Source: Mesodorylaimus sp. YZB2_4
Lineage: Eukaryota; Nematoda; Enoplea; Dorylaimida; Dorylaimidae
Direction: 5' to 3'
NCBI GenBank assembly: GCA_030248295.1
Contig: JASANH010001039.1
Location: 1,364,001-1,428,000 of the forward strand
Length of the DNA stretch: 64,000 nt
This document shows, one piece after another, positions 10,761 through 23,500 of this stretch (its first letter is position 1; the number at the start of each line of letters is the position of its first letter). The translations under genes were made by a program, and so were the position numbers. The notes below the pieces were generated by a model that saw only the letters and a program-made list of their open reading frames with translations, made no database searches and was not told where the DNA came from.

Positions 10761-13700
10761 TATTGTGTGTTAATTTTAATCTGCAAGCCGCACAGTACGA
10801 CTAGAATTTTGCACGTTGTTGCTTGTATGCACGTGTAATATACAGTATATCTTTGTTGCGCTGTTTTGAATACGTACGGGATACTGGATTCAATGGACGA
10901 CCTCGCATGTCCACCCTTTTTTGAGATACCACATCACCCGTATTATTATTGACATAAAAGTGAAAAATATGCTCTATACATTTTTAAACTGTGTTCGAAA
11001 CAAAAATGTTGCTATGCAGATCACACTGTATAGAAAAAACATAAAAGATTTGTTCACAAAAAAGGCCTCTGCATCTGGCATTGTGCACAAAAAGTTCAAG
11101 CTAAAGTAGGACACACATCAATGACAGCGAGTAGTAAGCCTTCTAACCTTTTTCTTGTCCGTAGAAAAAGAATTCACAGAGCTACTTGATTTTTTCCAGC
11201 GGTAGGCTACGAAAAAGCTGACACTGCTAAAACTATAACAAAAAGGGTTTGACTTTGAGACATTGCAGCAGAGCAGCTGAGGCTGAACGCTAGAAGCCTG
11301 ATGAAGGCGAGATGGCGAAAAATAGTTGAAATATGCAGAAGATTCAGCTTGGAAAAGTGGAAAAAGAAAGCCATGAAAAGCCAGGTTGCACTGCGTCGCA
11401 TTTTCATGATAATCTTTGATTTGTGTATCAAAACTTGCTTTCGCAACTCTGTATTAGAATAGAGTGAAAACGCTACAGCGGCCTACAACGTAAAAGGACT
11501 TGCGAAAATGTAAAAAAGGATTTCTTTGTTAGCGGCATGAAGACTCTAGGATGAAAAAATGCACTTTTTGACTGAACTGCGCATACATTAGATCAGGGCA
11601 GTTACGGTCAAAGCAGCAGACTTATTTCTTAAGCGCTTTGCATCACAATAGTTCCGTATGTATGCATTTTGATTGATGCAGTAGTAGAGCTGTACAATAG
11701 CACCTGATTTACATACAGAGTAAATGGCAGATACTATAGCACATTGTGCCATATCAAATAATGATACTGATACTAAGTTTGAAATTATTTCCATAAAAGC
11801 CTCTAATGACAGACTCCGAACTTTTAGACTAGCCAACGCACACAGGTGTTTTACCATTTCCTCGAGCGCTTTTTTACACACGGCTAAAGAAATATGTGCG
11901 AGATCACTGGCTGAGCGCCTAAATACACATGTGCTTTGTCGGGCTCAGGCTTAGGCTTAAGCTTAGGCTTTGGGTAGATTTAGGCTTAGGCTTAGGGGTC
12001 CTCCGGGCGGCCTGGTGAGGGCTCGCAATATTTTGGTTAGCCGTGGTACTTCGCACTCGCGGATTACGAGACACTCGCTGAATCGGAACACAATCTGCGC
12101 ACAGTGAAACCAGGGCTAAGGGATGGCTGGTCTACTCGGCCGCTGCTAAACGAAAAAACAGTTTGCAAAAAAGTCTGGGCAGAAGCTGCTTTTTCTGCAT
12201 TGATGTCAAAAGGACGACTGATCGTGGCAACGAGCAGGGGATTCATGGTGTACATAGTGGGCTGGGAGTGTCTAAATCTCTGGCTATCTTTGTGAGAGCC
12301 CACTTATCGTTAGCCAGCCAAGCAACTGCGCTGCGCTCAAACCCGTTCAGTTGATGTTTCTGAACTCCGCGCCAAAAGGAAAACAGAAGCGCGAGTGCCA
12401 GCTACATTCGATAGTCGATAACTCAAGAACGATTTGATTAAAACAGTTGGTTTTTTGCAAGCTTTGCATGATGGGCCAGATCTGCAACTGTGTCAATTTT
12501 TATCGAAATCAATTCGGTACCTGACGAGCAACGGATTAAAAAAGCCAAAGCAGTGACTACAGTATTTTTAGGAATAACTTTTCAGAAATTGAAGCTTCAA
12601 AAAATGACTTTCAAAAGGGGGAGCATGAAAGTTTCAGCTTACAGAAAAACTAACATTTACAACTGTACGACCTCTTGTTGTTGATCTAGGCACATGTTGT
12701 TCCTCCTTCTCATCCCCTCCTCCTGAACAAAAAATCGCGTACTCTGGAACTCGACGACGGCCGCGGGGATTTTGATAATAATTGGCATAATTGTAGATTC
12801 GGCCGATTCTGAAAAGTGTGCGAAAAGTCAAAAACTTCCGTCCAACCGTTGTCGAGTTATCGGCCGGCGAAAATCATCCTTTAGCATTCGGCGTCCGGTT
12901 GGCTGGTCTAAACAGGCACTGAAATGCGTGCTGATTTCATTGCAAATTCTTGTCTCTTATTTTAGGCATTTTAGGAAGTCCCTAAATACGATTCCGCTAC
13001 TTGCTTTATTGCTTTGCAGGAGTGTCGGAGACGCGATGAACTGTAGCTAGCTAACATACATCTCCTTGACAAATCTTTCATTTGCGATTGAGAATGCGAA
13101 TTGCGTTGCGTTACGAATGCAATATTTATCCACCAAAGTCACGAGATGAAACAAATTTTCACTTTGTTCAAACTTAACAAGCCGCGTGTACACTCATATC
13201 GTTCGAAAATATCTGCTGATGATGACAGCTCCAATTTTAGCGGAGCTGGTACACCAGAGGTTACGAAAATCCTCGACGCTATCAGTAAAGCGTCAGCTTT
13301 ATAGCATGATGGCGTAATACTCCTCGAATCTAATGAAAATTTGATCGAACCTAACCGCAGTCGATTGATAACATTCACATCGCCAATCAAATTTCACTCA
13401 AAATTTTATTTTTCCGGCCGACTGAACGACAACAGAATTTAACGGATTTTTCTTGCAACAAAAATCTCCGAGCAACTTGTGTCAAACACCCATAAGCAGA
13501 AATAACCATTTTAGGATAAATGTTTGTTTGTTTTCAGGTAAATGTCCACGATTTCGAATTGACCAGAAGTCATGAAGTGACAAGGCGTCACTTCGTGATA
13601 GGGCATTATCTAATGGAGAAAATCAAATGATGTTTTGATCGATTAAATTATAGCTTCGATTAAATTTAGCTCTATACACCGTATATGCCGTTATCTGACC

Positions 13701-13860
13701 AGACTGACTGACCCCACGACAAAAATGCGTCCAGTATGATGTCAGATATATATTTTAGGTCCGTATAGGACCAAGGGTTAGGGTGATATGGCTGATCTCG
13801 TTCAAGCATCACGCTTTTGTGTGCATTTACATGGGGAGGAATCAACCACAACAAACAATT
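10761..13860. other. no gene recognised; short telomere-like run at 11941-11995
   Basis: Nothing with coding character is seen. At 11941-11995 a decayed TTAGGC array occurs (CAGGCTTAGGCTTAAGC and variants). Parts of 11810-11850 and 12100-12150 recur at 20590-20670 (shared words GACAGACTC, CCAGGGCT and TGGTCTACTCGGCC), so this is old repeat DNA. Confidence 0.5.
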
Positions 13861-13925
13861 CCGAATGAGAGAAGGCGCATTAAAAGATAAGTATAAGTGC
13901 AAAACGGAATGACGCTAGTTAATTT

Positions 13926-16162
13926 CTAAATAGAGTATTTATCAATCAATATCTGAATCCAATGATGAAAAAAGCCGACATGCATAGCATATTTTGGTGA
14001 ACCGGCGAAGACAGGTTCGGATGAGCCAGAATGGACGACACCAATCTGAACCCAACGATTCGCCTCTCTGACAAGAGCTGGGGAACCAGAGTCTCCCTGA
14101 AACCGATTCCGCATTTGTTTAAAATTCTGTGAAACCAGGTTTTTGATACCTCTGTTAAAACATAGAGGTTCTACAATCTTGTTCATTCACATGGGCATAA
14201 GGGTGGTAAGTTTGCAGCAATATGCCCTGGTAGCAGCCAAGCATCAAACTTACATTAGCTGTGCCACCTTTCGAATTATACAGGCACAGCATGTAGGTAC
14301 CATTGTACTGTTCTCCAATGCCAGCTGTCTTGCATTGAGAGTCAGTCAATACTTGCATGTCGATTTGTTGAAGATAGATAGGCAATGTGGCACCTTTGAC
14401 TTTGCCTTTTCCATCCAAAGTATAGCCAGTGTAACCCCATCCGACAATTTTGACTGTGCGACCGCCGTAGATGGTCTGAGGGTTAAATGCCAGCTCGACA
14501 GCTGCTACTTTTTTGTTGTCCAAGAATAACGGCTGGTCGAGCTTGATTAAGGCTATATCTATATCTTCTGATGAAAAAAACTTGACTGGATAGCAAAATA
14601 CTTTAGTAACCTGTCGAAGTATTGATACTCGCTCCTGTATACGTTTATGCTGTCCGGCAAGTACACGTATTGTGCTGGACTTTGGATCACCATAATCGTC
14701 GCTATAAAGAGCACTCCAGCTGATTAGCTGAGACTTGCCCCTACAGCTGAGACTTGCCCTCCTACAGCTGAGACTTGCCCTCCTACAGCTGAGACTTGCC
14801 CTCCTACAGCTGAGACTTGCCCTCCTACCTTTCATGGCGCCAAGCCCGCCCGTCACAGGTTCGAGCTCGACCTCCGCTGATCGGATCAGTGATTTAGGTG
14901 TGATTTCTCGTCAGTGTTGAGACTTTTGTGTGAAACATGCATATTTTTACTTCTGTGCGCTTTGCTTTTTCTGCCTGATGCCTACTGAATGCCACGGTAG
15001 TTGATAACGCTGCCTGTGGAGTATCCGGTGCATGCATGGGAGGTACCGTCATTTACATACCTAGGCAATGGGTATACTATTATTCAAACAACATGCTTAC
15101 CAAACGCAATGTGCAGCAGTTAGAGCAAACTGCGAGCTTTGACTGTTTGCAGTCCTTATCAACGTGGCGCAACAAGCATGATCGCCCTTTGGGGTGCGAA
15201 TACTTAGCAAGAATGGAAATTCGTTGGCCGCAGTGTCGGATCCACCGATTATATCTGCAGTGAACTATAGATGATCCTCAGATAACGTACTGGGACACTG
15301 TAGCATTAACTATATGTCCAAAGCACCAAATCGGGTCGGGATCAACCGCTGACCCGACCTAAAAGTCCATGAACCAAAATTTCGGGTCGGGCTGACCTGA
15401 ATTCATTTGCAGCTGACATGAACGGTGGTCAGAGACCTTAGAGATTATTAGTGCGGATTTGGCGTCCGAAAGGCCAGGTTTTTTCCAGCCGGATGAATCC
15501 AGCATAGCACCTATCGATTAAACCATGTAGGGTATGTCAGGTTCGAATAGGATAATTCGAATAGAAAGAAATAAGATATTAGTAAATACCGTAAAAAACA
15601 TTTTGTCTTATTCGTGACCATATACTCTCTTTTTTTTCAAAATGTAATTATTCATAGCATACAGCGATTAAAAAGGGGTTTAAAAAAATACTGCCCATTT
15701 CTTTAAAATTTTTATATAAGGTGAGGCTTGTTTGAAGAATACACGCATGCAAGTTACACTAATATATTACAGGTTGTTTCATATATGCACGAAGGAGCAG
15801 TATATTGAATGTCTAGTGCGGCAATGATGTAATACATGTCATGGACTATAATAACAGTATAATAACTTTAATATTAAAATAACTACATATAATTAATACA
15901 GACTGTAATAACTTACGAGACACCAGCTTTGGACGAGTGTTTATTTCAAAGGTTTTGCGAGATGATACATTCATCCTGTTTTTGCCAGTAGTTTTCTAAA
16001 AATACAGTGATTTGTGTGAAACAAAAAATATCTGCACTCTAAAAGTGAAGTGAACGTTTAATTTGACACTCGGGATAAATTGGCCGCTTTTCGCCCTTCA
16101 CTTACTTTAGTAGCGATTACAGACGTAAGCGTCAGTGCAATAAGCAATGGTAGTAGATCCAT
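13926..16162 (-). CDS. secreted trypsin-like serine protease (S1 family), five exons
   Basis: A chymotrypsin-fold protease precursor of about 308 residues. Exons: 16106-16162 (signal peptide MDLLPLLIALTLTSVIATK), 15917-15995 (26-residue propeptide), 15101-15254 (IIGG N-terminus of the mature enzyme and ALTAAHC with the catalytic His), 14254-14719 (DIALIKL with the catalytic Asp; IVGWG) and 13926-14096 (GDSGSP with the catalytic Ser; stop TAG). All borders are GT-AG and every phase fits. The family cleaves peptide bonds after secretion. Oddities: the residue before IIGG is His (split codon C|AT), not the usual Arg/Lys; GDSGSP replaces GDSGGP; the residue six before the catalytic Ser is Gly, unlike the Asp of true trypsins, so an elastase-like pocket is possible. 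A paralogous last exon lies at 8371-8530. The substrate is unknown. Confidence 0.88.
14728..14828. repeat. 21-bp tandem repeat next to a splice acceptor
   Basis: Five head-to-tail copies of CTGAGACTTGCCCTCCTACAG (the first is 19 bases) sit in the protease intron a few bases from the acceptor at 14720. On the coding strand every unit contains an AG preceded by pyrimidines (GTCTCAG), so the array offers a row of decoy acceptors. Only the one at 14720 keeps the reading frame with the upstream exon. Confidence 0.9.
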
Positions 16163-17375
16163 TCGACGCACCGGTTCCTGGAAAGCAGTCGGAAAATTTT
16201 TTGGTTACGACCAGCATAGCTAAAAGTGTAATTCAGCAAAGTAAAACCAGCAAAGGGACCCGCTCGCTAAACACAGACTCACAGACGTTAGATAATCGCC
16301 GCAAGTAATCCGAAGCAACACTTTATTCACTGATGCAAAACTGCCCCTGCATTCAAAAACCAAATTTCAGTGAAAAAATAACTTATTGTAAGAACTGGGA
16401 AGAATTCCTAAAAGTTATTTCTGATCGATTTGAATTGAAATGCACATTCACACGACATTGACAACGGCCAGGTGAAAATACCAGGGAATAGATTTCCAAG
16501 TCAAAAAGAATGTAGTTGCAGATAATTTTCAATACATGCTGTCAGAACAGACCGAAATGTGAACTATACTGTAGAGTAGGTAGTCTTGGTGCATAATGCA
16601 TGAGCTTTGACTGAACGCCTTTACATTCGCTCCTATTAGTGGAGTGTTTGGGTTTTTTCCAAGTAGAAATTTTGTTCCAAGTACAGTAGACGCAGAAATT
16701 TGTAGCGCTTAACTCATTTCGGCACCTCTCATGTACTTTTGGTGGGGCAAGTGTGCTCCATGGTACAAAGCCTGGCAAAAAATAGAACTAACGTTAACGC
16801 AGTGGTTCATCACGCATGCTCTTCACTATTCGCAATTAAAAATTACTCCTATTTTTCAGAGTACGTTAGATCTTCTACAAATTGAATTCGCAAGATAAAG
16901 ACTGTATATTTTCAAATATCGCGCGCACACCCGTATCTGATTCGCAGGTAGCGAAAATCGCCTCGGGTATTCGACAACCACGCATAACACTTTGTCAAAT
17001 GTTGCCTTTTTAGCTGTGCGTACGGATGTCTTTTAAGCTGTACAATGCCAGGTAGTTCGTTGCGTGCGGTTAGCTCTTAGTTCGAGAGTTTAGAAAAAGG
17101 AAAATTTTTATTGCTGGTTAAGCCGTAAGTGTTTTGGTTTTGTCACAATCACAATGTTTACCTACCAAACTCCCACTTTTTTTACTTGCGGGTCGAGATT
17201 AACTCGTGGCCAATACTGAGCTGGGCAGTATTCAGTTCGCTACGAATTTATTTCTTTGGTTTTCAGTGACCAAGTGGATGAATTGTGCTTCAAATAAGAA
17301 CAACGGTTTCGCTAGCACCAACACTGAGAAATATAAATAACGGTTTCGATGATCTCATTTCGTTTTGATGTGACT
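16163..17375. other. upstream region of the protease gene, no gene seen
   Basis: Moderately AT-rich sequence without coding character on either strand. It presumably contains the protease promoter, but no motif can be pointed to with confidence. Confidence 0.5.
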
Positions 17376-17377
17376 CC

Positions 17378-18962
17378 ATGTCATATTACGAGTATCGATC
17401 ACTCCGTGGCATATTACGAGTATTGGTCAATCCATGTCATATTGCGAGTGTCGATCACTCGGTGGCATATTACGAGTATCGATCACTCCGTGGCATATTA
17501 CGAGTATCGATCACTGTGTGGCATATTACGAGTATTGGTCAATCCATGTCATATTGCGAGTGTCGATCACTCGGTGGCATATTACGAGTATCGATCACTC
17601 CGTGGCATATTACGAGTATCGATCACTCCGTGGCATATTACGAGTATCGATCACTCCGTGGCATATTACGAGTATTGGTCAATCCATGTCATATTGCGAG
17701 TGTCGATCACTCAGTGGCATATTACGAGTATCGATCACTCCGTGGCATATTACGAGTATCGATCACTGTGTGGCATATTACGAGTATCGATCACTCTGTG
17801 GCATACTACGAGTATTGGTCAATCCATGTCATATTGCGAGTGTCGATCACTCCGTGGCATATTACGAGTATCGATCACTCCGTGGCATATTACGAGTATC
17901 GATCACTGTGTGGCATATTACGAGTATCGATCACTCTGTGGCATACTACGAGTATTGGTCAATCCATGTCATATTGCGAGTGTCGATCACTCGGTGGCAT
18001 ATTACGAGTATCGATCACTCCGTGGCATATTACGAGTATCGATCACTGTGTGGCATATTACGAGTATCGATCACTGTGTGGCATATTACGAGTATTGGTC
18101 AATCCATGTCATATTGCGAGTGTCGATCACTCGGTGGCATATTACGAGTATCGATCACTCCGTGGCATATTACGAGTATCGATCACTCCGTGGCATATTA
18201 CGAGTATCGATCACTCCGTGGCATATTACGAGTATCGATCACTGTGTGGCATATTACGAGTATTGGTCAATCCATGTCATATTGCGAGTGTCGATCACTC
18301 GGTGGCATATTACGAGTATCGATCACTCCGTGGCATATTACGAGTATCGATCACTCCGTGGCATATTACGAGTATCGATCACTGTGTGGCATATTACGAG
18401 TATTGGTCAATCCATGTCATATTGCGAGTGTCGATCACTCGGTGGCATATTACGAGTATCGATCACTCTGTGGCATATTACGAGTATCGATCACTCCGTG
18501 GCATATTACGAGTATTGGTCAATCCATGTCATATTGCGAGTGTCGATCACTCAGTGGCATATTACGAGTATCGATCACTCCGTGGCATATTACGAGTATC
18601 GATCACTGTGTGGCATATTACGAGTATCGATCACTCCGTGGCATATTACGAGTATCGATCACTGTGTGGCATATTACGAGTATCGATCTCTCCGTGGCAT
18701 ATTACGAGTGTCGATCACTGTGTGGCATATTACGAGTATCGATCTCTCCGTGGCATATTACGAGTGTCGACCACTCGGTGGCATATTACGAGTATCGATC
18801 ACTCCGTGGCATATTACGAGTATCGATCTCTCCGTGGCATATTACGAGTATCGATCACTCCGTGGCATATTACGAGTATTGGTCAATCCATGGCATATTG
18901 CGAGTATCGATCACTCCGCGGCATATTACGAGTATTGGTCAATCCATGTCATATTGCGAGTG
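17378..18962. repeat. 28-bp satellite array (about 57 units) with a higher-order period
   Basis: Tandem 28-base units such as CGATCACTCCGTGGCATATT followed by ACGAGTAT. A diverged unit carrying ATTGGTCAATCCATGTC recurs at 17419, 17531, 17671, 17811, 17951, 18091, 18259, 18399, 18511, 18875 and 18931. These spacings are 4, 5, 5, 5, 5, 6, 5, 4, 13 and 2 units, so 140 bp is the main higher-order period. Because 28 is not a multiple of three and the unit has no stop in any plus frame, all three plus frames stay open for about 540 codons with the same 28-residue repeat. That is a consequence of the repeat and not evidence of a protein. Confidence 0.97.
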
Positions 18963-19859
18963 TAGTACCTTGCTGGATTTGCAAGTTTGGTTTTGCGCTG
19001 TAAATGATTTTGATTCGTTTAGCTGGAATAAGATTGCCTGGCGTTCATGATAATTTTTATTCGAGTTTGGGAATATACAGAGCTGAAAGGTTTGAACTGG
19101 ACAATTTACCAGTTTCTAGGAGATATGCAGTTATTAAAAGGATCGATAGATACAGTATATGTGATACTTTACTTTTTGTTCTAACTGGTACTTTTTCCTT
19201 TTGCATAGGAGCACTCAACTTCCTGACCCAACCTTTTTTTATCACCGGCAAAGAATTTCAGGTTAGAAGATAAGATTGGTGATATTGACCAAAAAAATCC
19301 AGTGAATTTTTGCGGAAGCTAGGGAAGCCTTTGCAGAAATTCAAGAAGTGATAAAAGACGCTAGTGATTGCAGCACCATTGATTGGCTGAAAGCGGTCAG
19401 TCACAAAGATGGTTGGCATGCCTGAGTTTTTTGTCGAGAGAATATTTGCGCGAATATAAATAGATGTGGAGAAAGCGTTTTCGTGGGCAGGACATGTTTT
19501 ATCAGACTATGAGTAATCGTAAAAAAAAGACCATGGTAAAAGTGAGATAAAACTTGCGGATCCTTAATATTCTGTTTCAGCTTCGGAGAGTGTTCCGAGA
19601 AAACAGAAGTTTAGACCACCCGCCGCATGACCCAGCTCTCCTCAGGGTAGGTTGGCTTGGACAAGTTATTCACAGTAAATTCTATGTGGCTTACATTGGG
19701 TCGGATCAGTATCTATGTTTAATTGTCTGACATCATTAACATCCAAATGGACCCCTGGCACCTAGAATCTATCGCCCTGGACTGGAAGTTGATGTTTCAG
19801 CCGCAGATATAGTCGCTCACTCTCACATTCAGAGTACTGTCCTGGCAAACCTCCTCTTC
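18963..19859. other. no gene recognised
   Basis: Flank of the satellite. Short open frames show no family features, and no repeat matched elsewhere in the window was noticed. Confidence 0.4.
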
Positions 19860-20215
19860 CACGCCTGCGGGTCTTCGTTTCAGCAAGGCTGTGCGGGGAC
19901 CGGCACACACAGCAGCGTCTCTTTGCGTGTCTCAACTAGGAGCGCCTCAACACGAGGGCATCCTGGACGACACCGACTTCCTCGGCGGGCGGGCTTTGAA
20001 CCCTGTCGGTGTTCGACAGCCGAGACTGTCGTCTCGTTTGGCTTCCGTCTCTTTACTCGGAGCACCTCTTGGGTACCGGGTGAGTCACCCACGGTTCGCA
20101 AGCCGCCCCCCATCGCCGGGGATCGAACCCAGGAAGAGTTCAGCCACTCGCTCCCATGCAGTACGGAGAGACAAATGCCGAACCGCTGAACCACTGCGGC
20201 CGCCTGCAGGTCTTG
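19860..20215 (-). repeat. tRNA-derived SINE, near full length
   Basis: The minus-strand head is GCCGCAGTGGTTCAGCGGTT (A-box region), followed by CTGGGTTCGATCCCCGG (B box). A body follows with TGACTCACCCGGTACCCAAG and a distal part with GAGGCGCTCCTAGTTGAGAC. The same body words occur at 2580-2893 and 31375-31500. The tRNA-like head has no intact cloverleaf, as expected for a SINE. Confidence 0.75.
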
Positions 20216-20447
20216 CTTACCAAGGCACCTGATTGAGCGACAAAGCCACTGGCAGCACCACTTAAATCGTTTTATCCGCCTCAGAAAAAGAAGGAGCCAA
20301 AAGGATGAAAATTGTTTGGGAAATCTAGAATATAATCGACCTGAGTCCTTGGATAGTCGTTTGATGATTTGAATATTAGTAATTTGACTCGTATATCTAG
20401 CATTAATACTATGATAATTGCGATAATTTTCCCAAAAACCCGCCGAT

Positions 20448-20540
20448 TTTGTAAAGTGGACGTCCACTTGGCGGCAGCCTACCCCTCTCCCCTACCCACT
20501 TCCGTCCACTTTCCGCTTTCCGCTGGCCGTCCTTTATGGA
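20448..20540. repeat. MITE-like fragment with GTGGACGTCCAC
   Basis: Contains the palindrome AGTGGACGTCCACT, then pyrimidine-rich DNA, then GGCCGTCCTTTATGG. Relatives are at 22815-22915, 62866-63000 and 63300-63410. The repeated ATAAAGGACGTCC ends suggest a short non-autonomous DNA transposon family. Confidence 0.5.
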
Positions 20541-23500
20541 TTGTAAAAGAAAAGAAAAACGGTTTAGTTTTTTCAAAAAAGTCTGTTATGACAGACTCAA
20601 ACTTTTAGACCAGCCAATGCACACAATGGGTAACCAGGGCTTAGGATGGATGGTCTACTCGGCCACACGAAGGAATGGCCTCATATGCTGCGCACTACAC
20701 ACAGCGTAGAATCACTCACTCACAGATGCATTAAGATGTCAGCATAAAATCTACAGTGTGCTGCGCACTGCTGTCTAGACAGGCCACAAAGCGTAACCTG
20801 AATGCAGTATGCTGGAACTCTCGATTAGCCCATGCCTTCAGATTAATACCCTGCAGCTGCGGATGAAGTGGCATGGTGTAGATGCCTTAGCCTCGAGAAG
20901 CACTCCCAATAATCTTTTCTTCTCTTCTTCCAACTTTGTGATCATGCTCATGTTTTATCACATCCGCAATGGCTCATCAGGAGGATGCAGGGACTCATTC
21001 ATGTTGGCTTTTCTCCCTCGTCTGTACGATGGTCAGAAACCTTGGTTTGAAGCCAGATTCTGTACGTTTGAAGTGTTTGTTCCAGTCGATTTTCCTGTCC
21101 TTTGTACTCTTATTTATCAACGCATTTTTTTCAAATTCAAGACTCCTTCATTTTGCTAGCATTCAATAAAAATCAGCCGGAGCATGGTAGTCTTATAGCC
21201 ACAAAGTAAAGTTTTTTCTTCTCCCCCCGAATTGGTGGAGCTCCCTAATAGGAAATTACCTTACATCTCAGTCGTCAGTTCGGAGTTTCTTCTCAGTCTG
21301 CCAGTGAAAGGACACAAGAAAGCCAGAATGAACTCCTGGTGGGTGCTGCCAAAACAATAACTCTTTGGGTTATTTTTAACCTAAAAACCAACTCAGCGAT
21401 TAAAAGAAGCAATAAACTACCTAAAAAAAGAAAGAGAGATACATACTGCATCATAGACGCGCGCACATTGGGCTCAGGCTGGTTTGCGAGCGGGAAATTC
21501 AAATCTCAAAAAATGTGGGAAAAAACGAGAAAAGTGCCCTTTTTTGAAACTTTGGGGAGCACGTTCTCACAGGGTGGGCACTTTCAACCGGTAATATTTG
21601 ATGTTATATGTGAAGACCTATGTCTGGAAAAAAACAAAAAAATTCTTCCTCAAAATTGGTGAGAAAACATCATTTTAGCGTTTTTCGCGATCTAAAACTT
21701 ATTTGGCTTATGTCTGTTCTATCTTATTTGTCTCAACAGCGAGAGAAGGTTTTTTAGTTATATTAACACCACCCTGCAGCAAATCTTATGCGCTACAAAA
21801 CGTTGTATAGAACTTTGTTTTAGGTCGCGTGGGTTTCAAGGAATCTTTGGCTGAAAGATACATGTACAGATTCCAGTGATTTTGGGGAGGGGGGACCTTA
21901 CGTAAAATCGATATAACTTTCGATCGGCTGCAGCTAGAAATTTTTTAAGGTGATTTTCGGAATCAGCAATGAGTAATTCATCAGTTACAATAATTTGTTT
22001 GGTGGGGTCAGAAAAAGTTTGTGCCTCGACAGGTTGAGGAGGTCGAGTCTTGCAAAAATGGCTCTTAAGTCTGTCATAACAGACTTTTTTGGAAATATTA
22101 GTACTAGTGGTCTAAACTTTTTCTCTCTTTGATCCAGTCGAAACTGAATCACTTCTTTTATTGCACATGCAAGCTTTCGAAGAGGTTTTTAAAGCATTTG
22201 CATTTGCACATAGGATTGTCTTTTTGTAGGTCAACCAATCGACTGGGGCACATAACCTGAGATCACCAGGTCTCCTCATCTGCAAGTTATTTCTCAGAAT
22301 GCAATAAATCTGAAGAGAGCTGACTTCGTTGAGAAAGGATTCCTCTGGTGCAGGATGTTGTTTTTCCAGGGATCTTGCGTCCATTCGTGGCATTGATGAC
22401 GAGTGGTATGTATGGTGCAGGGAGGCCAAAAAGCGGCTAGATGAGCAAAACCGCGCCGAACTGCAGCCAGAGTCCTTTCAATCTTCCAAGACTTCCTTCA
22501 TTAAAACTCCTTTGCACTCAATGCCATCTTCAATGCACACTTGGCTTCAAAAATTATTGATAGAGCTTGATAATTAATAAGAACGAGGCCCCTGCCCAAT
22601 CAAGGCCTATTCCCAGACGTGAAACAAAAAAAAACGTTTGTTCGATTACTAGGAGGCATTGAGGGCACAGTCTTCAGGTACCAAGGCATTTCGTTGGGTG
22701 CCTCTGTCGCAATTTTTAAACAGACAAAAGACCGACGCCCATCTCTTCGGCGGCTTTGTCGACGCTGGGAGAAATGCTTTTTAGAATGAATGTTTGCTGG
22801 GGGGGGGGGGGGGGGAAGTGGACGTCCAGTTTTAGGGGGCAAGGCAAAATGGACCACAGGTTGATAGGGGGAGGTGGGAGTGAAAAAAACCGTTTTTTGG
22901 TGGACGTCCTTTATATATGAGCTAAAACGCGCCGAATTATGCAGCCCCCATCGTGAGGACAAAGCAATGGTGCGCTGCCTTCTAGTAGTCAGTGTTCACT
23001 AGTAAACATCGGAAATACTGTATCTGCTAAAAACGTGAGTTTCAATAAAAATACTGATAGCATTTTGCTGATCGTTGAAGCATTACGACTTGGAAATAAC
23101 GAGGCTTTCACTCATTCTTTTGTTCGCTCTAAATCTCTTGATAGCTGCTCAAAGTATATTTTTCTTTGTGTATCACCAGTTCCTGGAATCTAGAATTATC
23201 TTGCGGCAGGCTGCCGTAGCAAGGGGAGGGGATAGCCTATCATACAAGACTTATTGATAACCCTGCATAGCATCGGCTCCTCGAAAAAAGTACGTTTGAC
23301 GCGCTACTCCCAAAACGATTGTGAGAGCTAATGACAATTAGCTCAACCATCTGCACAATCAGAGTTTAAAAATCAATGTTCATGCTATCTGCTCATGCCT
23401 CCTTGCCGTCTTTCTAACTATACAATGTGAAGCAGGAAAAAACGGCCTCTTGGAAAACTAGGATTCAATCAAAGACCTTCTTGTGGTATCTGAAATATTC

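Noticed and set aside
17349-19050. Three overlapping open frames of about 540 codons encoding a 28-residue repeat protein
   Set aside because: All three frames of the same strand are equally open and give the same peptide period, which follows from a stop-free 28-base unit. There is no splice, start or composition support.
22112-22577. Opposing open frames of 80-105 codons that might be a LINE remnant
   Set aside because: No reverse transcriptase or endonuclease motif could be found in either direction.
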